NCBI GenBank assembly: GCA_015056725.1
Contig: SVFS01000007.1
Span: 1 to 64,000 of the forward strand
Direction of reading: 5' to 3'
From: Lachnospiraceae bacterium
Lineage (GTDB): Bacteria > Bacillota > Clostridia > Lachnospirales > Lachnospiraceae
DNA length: 64,000 bases
Positions within the stretch are counted from its first letter, which is position 1. Each line of letters starts with the position of its first letter. Positions 60,043 to 64,000 of this stretch are shown here, piece by piece. Below the pieces are notes generated by a model. The model saw only the letters and a list, made by a program, of their open reading frames with translations. It did no database searches and was not told the DNA's origin. The translations under genes and the position numbers were made by a program.

Positions 60043-60846
60043 TTATTTTTGAAAAATAGACGGTTGAATTAATTTGAAAGGTGTTTCTGACCTGTCAATT
60101 GTTTCCGTCCTTCCGATAAACAGATACCCTCCGGGTTCCATTACATCGTATACTTTCCGAATAAGCTCATTTTTCGTTTTTTTGTCAAAATAAATCATCA
60201 CATTTCGCAAAAAAACAACATGCATTTTTCTCTTAAACGGAAATTCATCCATAAGATTCAGTTTTCGAAATAACACCTCGTCTTTTATTTCCCTGTTAAT
60301 CTCATATTTCATCCCATCCCCAATTGGATGCGTGAAACGTCTCCTCCAATGATCCGGCAGTTTTTCTATTTGTTCTTTATCATAAATCCCATCAACTGCC
60401 TGCTGTAATGCTTCCGTAGAAATATCCGTTGCCAGGACCTTGGTATCCCACCTATCCTGTTCCAGACAGAAATAGTCTTTTAACAACATGGCAAGCATGT
60501 ACGGCTCCTGGCCTGTGGAAGCTGCCCCACACCAAATACATAAATCTCTTTTTCGCGCTTCCTTTTCTTTGAGACGGGGAAGCACAACACTTTTCATATA
60601 TTCGAAATGTTCAAACTCACGCATAAAAAATGTGTGGTTTGTTGTTAAAATATTTACAAGTTCCCGTTCCAAACGACCGGTTATATCGGATTCCACATCC
60701 GATATATACTGACCAAAACTGCTATATCCCCTGACATGGATATAATTTTCTAATCGTCCCTGCATTATCTCCTTCTTGCGTTCCATATCAATGCCGTAGC
60801 GGCTTTTCATAAATCGATAGATCCGCAAAAATTCTTCCTGTGTCAT
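60043..60846 (-). CDS. cheR: Chemotaxis methyltransferase CheR
   Basis: LTTNHTFFMREFEHFEYM, WCGAASTGQEPYMLAMLL, VVFLRNVMIYFD. Confidence 0.95.
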   Translation of the reverse strand: MTQEEFLRIYRFMKSRYGIDMERKKEIMQGRLENYIHVRGYSSFGQYISDVESDITGRLERELVNILTTNHTFFMREFEHFEYMKSVVLPRLKEKEARKRDLCIWCGAASTGQEPYMLAMLLKDYFCLEQDRWDTKVLATDISTEALQQAVDGIYDKEQIEKLPDHWRRRFTHPIGDGMKYEINREIKDEVLFRKLNLMDEFPFKRKMHVVFLRNVMIYFDKKTKNELIRKVYDVMEPGGYLFIGRTETIDRSETPFKLIQPSIFQK

Positions 60847-60861
60847 ATCGTAACCATCCTG

Positions 60862-61935
60862 TTAATGAAGCTGCTTTGCTATCCTCTTGAGAATCCAGAA
60901 AATTTCCGGATTAAACTTTGTTTCAGAATCAGCTTCCATAATTTTAATTGCCTCTTCCGGTGTAAATGCACTACGATAAGTACGTTTTTCCGTCAAGGCA
61001 CAATAGGCACCTGCTACGCCTACTATCTGTGCAGAAAGAGGTATTTCATTTCCCCTTTTCCCTGTAGGATAACCGCTTCCATCCCAATTCTCATGATGAT
61101 AGTTGGCTATCTCAATTGCCATCTGGATGAAACTGTTATTATTGCCAACCTTCGCAACATCCGATAATATGTCTGCACCGATTACCGTATGCCGACGCAT
61201 TATCTGATTTTCCTGCTCTGTTAAGGAGCTCTGCTTTTGCAGTATGTCTACGGATATTGCCATATTTCCCAAGTCACATAACGGTGCAGCAAGTTCTATA
61301 ATCTCAACATCCGAATCCGAAATCACATCATCAAAGGTAGCAGATAACTGCATAGCCTCTGCCAGCAGGCGACAGTTATAACTCAATCTTTCCATGTAGC
61401 TGTCATCATAAAACGCATTCTCTCTGGCCACACGTAAAAGTGCATACAATACACTTCTTCGTTCTTTTTCCATCTGCTTAATCTGTTCATTAACAGAAGC
61501 TTGAAGCTGACGGTTCATCTCTGCCATTTTTCTATTTGCATCATACAATTTAAGCTGTATGCTGATACGTACCTTAACAACCTCCGGAATAAATGGTTTG
61601 GTAATATAGTCTTCACAGCCATACTCAAAACCTTTTACCATATCCTCCGGATTATCAAATGCAGATATGAATATAATCGGTATATTTCTTGTCTCCGGAT
61701 CTGCTTTAATTCTTTCACAAACCTCATATCCACTCATTCCCGGCATCGCAATATCCAAAATAACCAGCTGTGGGTTCGCATGTCTTACCATCCGAAGTGC
61801 CTGTTCGCCATTTTCCGTTAAAATTGGCTGATACCCCATCTCCGTTATAATATCTCTTAAAATAAAACGATTGGTATCTACATCATCCACCACCAAGATG
61901 CGGGGTAATATTCTGTTTTTTTTCTCTTCTGTCAT
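60862..61935 (-). CDS. Response regulator with HD-GYP-related output domain (degenerate catalytic residues)
   Basis: ILVVDDVDTNRFILRDII; YHHENWDGSGYP present, but CDLGN replaces HDIGK. Confidence 0.9.
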   Translation of the reverse strand: MTEEKKNRILPRILVVDDVDTNRFILRDIITEMGYQPILTENGEQALRMVRHANPQLVILDIAMPGMSGYEVCERIKADPETRNIPIIFISAFDNPEDMVKGFEYGCEDYITKPFIPEVVKVRISIQLKLYDANRKMAEMNRQLQASVNEQIKQMEKERRSVLYALLRVARENAFYDDSYMERLSYNCRLLAEAMQLSATFDDVISDSDVEIIELAAPLCDLGNMAISVDILQKQSSLTEQENQIMRRHTVIGADILSDVAKVGNNNSFIQMAIEIANYHHENWDGSGYPTGKRGNEIPLSAQIVGVAGAYCALTEKRTYRSAFTPEEAIKIMEADSETKFNPEIFWILKRIAKQLH

Positions 61936-61953
61936 ATAAGGACCTCCAAGAGC

Positions 61954-63555
61954 CTACAAATTTTGCTGTAATAATTCATAAGCCGAAACTGCTTTTTCGT
62001 AGTCGCCTTTCTGCACCGCCATCTTCAGACGTAGTGCTGCACTCTTTACTTCTCTAGGTGCCCCTTCCACAAGCTGCTTAACTGTTTCTGCAAACATCTC
62101 CGCTTTTTCCCAGTTTTCCATTTCCAAACTAAGAATCAGCTTTGACATTTTCTTTTCTAATTCTTTCCTGTTTTCTTCTGTTCCGAATTGCCAGATTGCT
62201 TCATCCACTCTGCTCTCTGACATACCATGCATTTTTTCAAGTAAGCTCTTCTTGTCCTGCTCTGCCTGATAGGCTTCTGTAAACATACCCGGCTGAATGT
62301 CTCCTGCGCTTCCTTGTATACCATTTGCCAATTCCGTCTCCGGCAGTTCTACCCATATCTGGAAAGAAAACGTAGTTCCCTTACCTACTGTACTTTCTAC
62401 ATGTATGTCACCATTCATTAACTCAACCAGCTGTTTGCTGATATTGAGTCCAAGACCTGTTCCACCATATTTTCTGGATATGGATGCATCCACCTGGGAA
62501 AAGCTTTTAAACAATTTATCCTGATCTGCTTTTGCAATACCGATTCCCGAATCAATTACCATAAAGAACAATTCTATTCTGCTTCCGGCCCGTGCTGTCA
62601 TGACAATCTCTACATGGACACCACCAACAGATGTAAATTTGTATGCATTGGATATTAAATTATTAAGTACCTGAACGATTCGAAGTTCATCCCCTATAAT
62701 ACGTTCCGGTATTTCCGGTGATACACCTATGGAAAAATCCAATCCTTTTTCTGTAAAACGAGGTCTATGACTTCCTTCCACATACTCAATCATCTTATGG
62801 AAATCAAATTCTCTTGCTTCCAGAGTAAACTTTCCGGCTTCCAGCTTGGAAAAATCAAGCACATTGTTGATAATGGAATTCATATCACGACATCCGCGCT
62901 CTATCATTTCCAAAAGCTTAATTTTGTCTTTATCCGCTTCCCGATTCAGAAGCTCCAACGTATTTCCGAGAATCCCATTAACCGGCGTCCTCAGCTCGTG
63001 CGTAACATTTGCCATGAATTCCGATTTTACTTTCAGCGCTGCTTCTACTTCTTTATCCGCACTGTTTACTTTCTTTTCCAGGAACTCTTCTTTGGACATA
63101 TCGTAAGCCGTACATACGTAGGTTCTATATCCTTCGTCTCCGATCAACTCATCACATTTCTTCTCCGGAACAGTTTGTATCTGTTCCACCCCATTATGTA
63201 TCAGAAATTTTGCGCTTACCGGGAAACATGTCCTATTTTTACGGTATGCCATTACGCTCCGGAAAGAGCCATCTATTTTATCCGAATCAACCAGTTTCCC
63301 ATTACATATTTCAAAGTCTGCGGGGAAAATTTCTGTAATAGGTTTTTGGCATAACTCATCATAATACTCCAATTTATCCGCAGCGACTCGATTAGCATAA
63401 AGAATCATTCCGCTGTCATCAAATACAACAATCATTCCCACTGCATTATCTACTGCAAATCGAAATAAATTATTTTGATCCATGCTCAATCCCTCCTGCC
63501 CCCAATTAAGAAAATTATAGTACAATTTCGACAATTTTGCCATAATTTTCTTCAT
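61954..63555 (-). CDS. PAS-domain sensor histidine kinase
   Basis: FMANVTHELRTPVNGILGNTLELL; YGGTGLGLNISKQLVELMNG. Confidence 0.93.
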   Translation of the reverse strand: MKKIMAKLSKLYYNFLNWGQEGLSMDQNNLFRFAVDNAVGMIVVFDDSGMILYANRVAADKLEYYDELCQKPITEIFPADFEICNGKLVDSDKIDGSFRSVMAYRKNRTCFPVSAKFLIHNGVEQIQTVPEKKCDELIGDEGYRTYVCTAYDMSKEEFLEKKVNSADKEVEAALKVKSEFMANVTHELRTPVNGILGNTLELLNREADKDKIKLLEMIERGCRDMNSIINNVLDFSKLEAGKFTLEAREFDFHKMIEYVEGSHRPRFTEKGLDFSIGVSPEIPERIIGDELRIVQVLNNLISNAYKFTSVGGVHVEIVMTARAGSRIELFFMVIDSGIGIAKADQDKLFKSFSQVDASISRKYGGTGLGLNISKQLVELMNGDIHVESTVGKGTTFSFQIWVELPETELANGIQGSAGDIQPGMFTEAYQAEQDKKSLLEKMHGMSESRVDEAIWQFGTEENRKELEKKMSKLILSLEMENWEKAEMFAETVKQLVEGAPREVKSAALRLKMAVQKGDYEKAVSAYELLQQNL

Positions 63556-63724
63556 TTTGGTGCAATTTTTTTATAAATATTTAAAAGTTTTTATATTTCA
63601 TCGCGAATTGTTTAAACACCAATCCCTACAAACCGCTTTCTTTACCTACATTTTTGCCTTATTCTCTTTAAATGAACTTCGATTTAAGTCAAATCACCTA
63701 TTAGCATGAAACTTTTTTCAACCA

Positions 63725-63757
63725 AAAAACACAGCCCTGTTAATCCGGTCTGTGCCT
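63725..63757 (-). terminator. Probable terminator of upstream (right-edge) gene
   Basis: CACAG...CTGTG stem followed by TTTTTT on minus strand. Confidence 0.55.
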
Positions 63758-63776
63758 TTTGGTCAAATACTTTTTA

Positions 63777-64000
63777 TTAAATTGCAATCGGGAATTCAAA
63801 CTTCTCTCCTACAGAAAATACAGTAGCTTCCTTTATTTCCGTAATTTCAAAAGTCGCTCCATCCCATCCGTTAATTTGAATAATTCCTTTTACATTTCCA
63901 TCATCAGAAGTGAACATAAGCCGCCCCATTCCGTCATCAGTAAAAGTTCCTTCCAGTTCACCAAGCCTGTACAGTGAAATAATTGCCTTTTCTTCTCCTT
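63777..64000 (-). CDS. Hypothetical protein, C-terminal part (continues off right edge)
   Basis: Open frame ending ...MFTSDDGNVKGIIQINGWDGATFEITEIKEATVFSVGEKFEFPIAI*. Confidence 0.65.
   Translation of the reverse strand, partial: GEEKAIISLYRLGELEGTFTDDGMGRLMFTSDDGNVKGIIQINGWDGATFEITEIKEATVFSVGEKFEFPIAI

Overview
This 64 kb window comes from a low-GC Firmicute, most likely Lachnospiraceae. That placement is inferred from gene content and the tmRNA tag ANLNINADNKLAYAA. Almost all genes lie on the minus strand. It opens with the 5' end of a 16S rRNA gene and tandem rRNA promoters. Next come a copper ATPase/histidine kinase block, a type I toxin-antitoxin locus, an orphan response regulator, rpe, a PadR/DUF1700/DUF4097 group and an IS256-family element. 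Core genes include smpB-ssrA, rnr, secG, MoxR/VWA, pcrA, two aconitase-superfamily dehydratase pairs and a split chromate transporter. The window ends with a ~14.6 kb chemotaxis-like signalling operon. The strongest accessory signal is an ~11 kb island inserted between the tmRNA 3' end (27152) and what appears to be its original terminator (16121-16154). I read it as two tandem serine-recombinase elements. The element beside ssrA is intact (recombinase, MobA/MobC, oriT candidate). The distal one is decayed. An attP-like junction at 20460-20527 separates them. Both carry mosaic lipoprotein cassettes with divergent C-termini beside an XRE regulator. Other highlights are a hybrid histidine kinase fused to a DegV domain, an HD-GYP regulator with substituted catalytic residues, a C-terminal CopZ domain with a possible internal start, and a prion-like 39-bp repeat membrane protein. 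All family calls come from reading the sequence; no database search was run.
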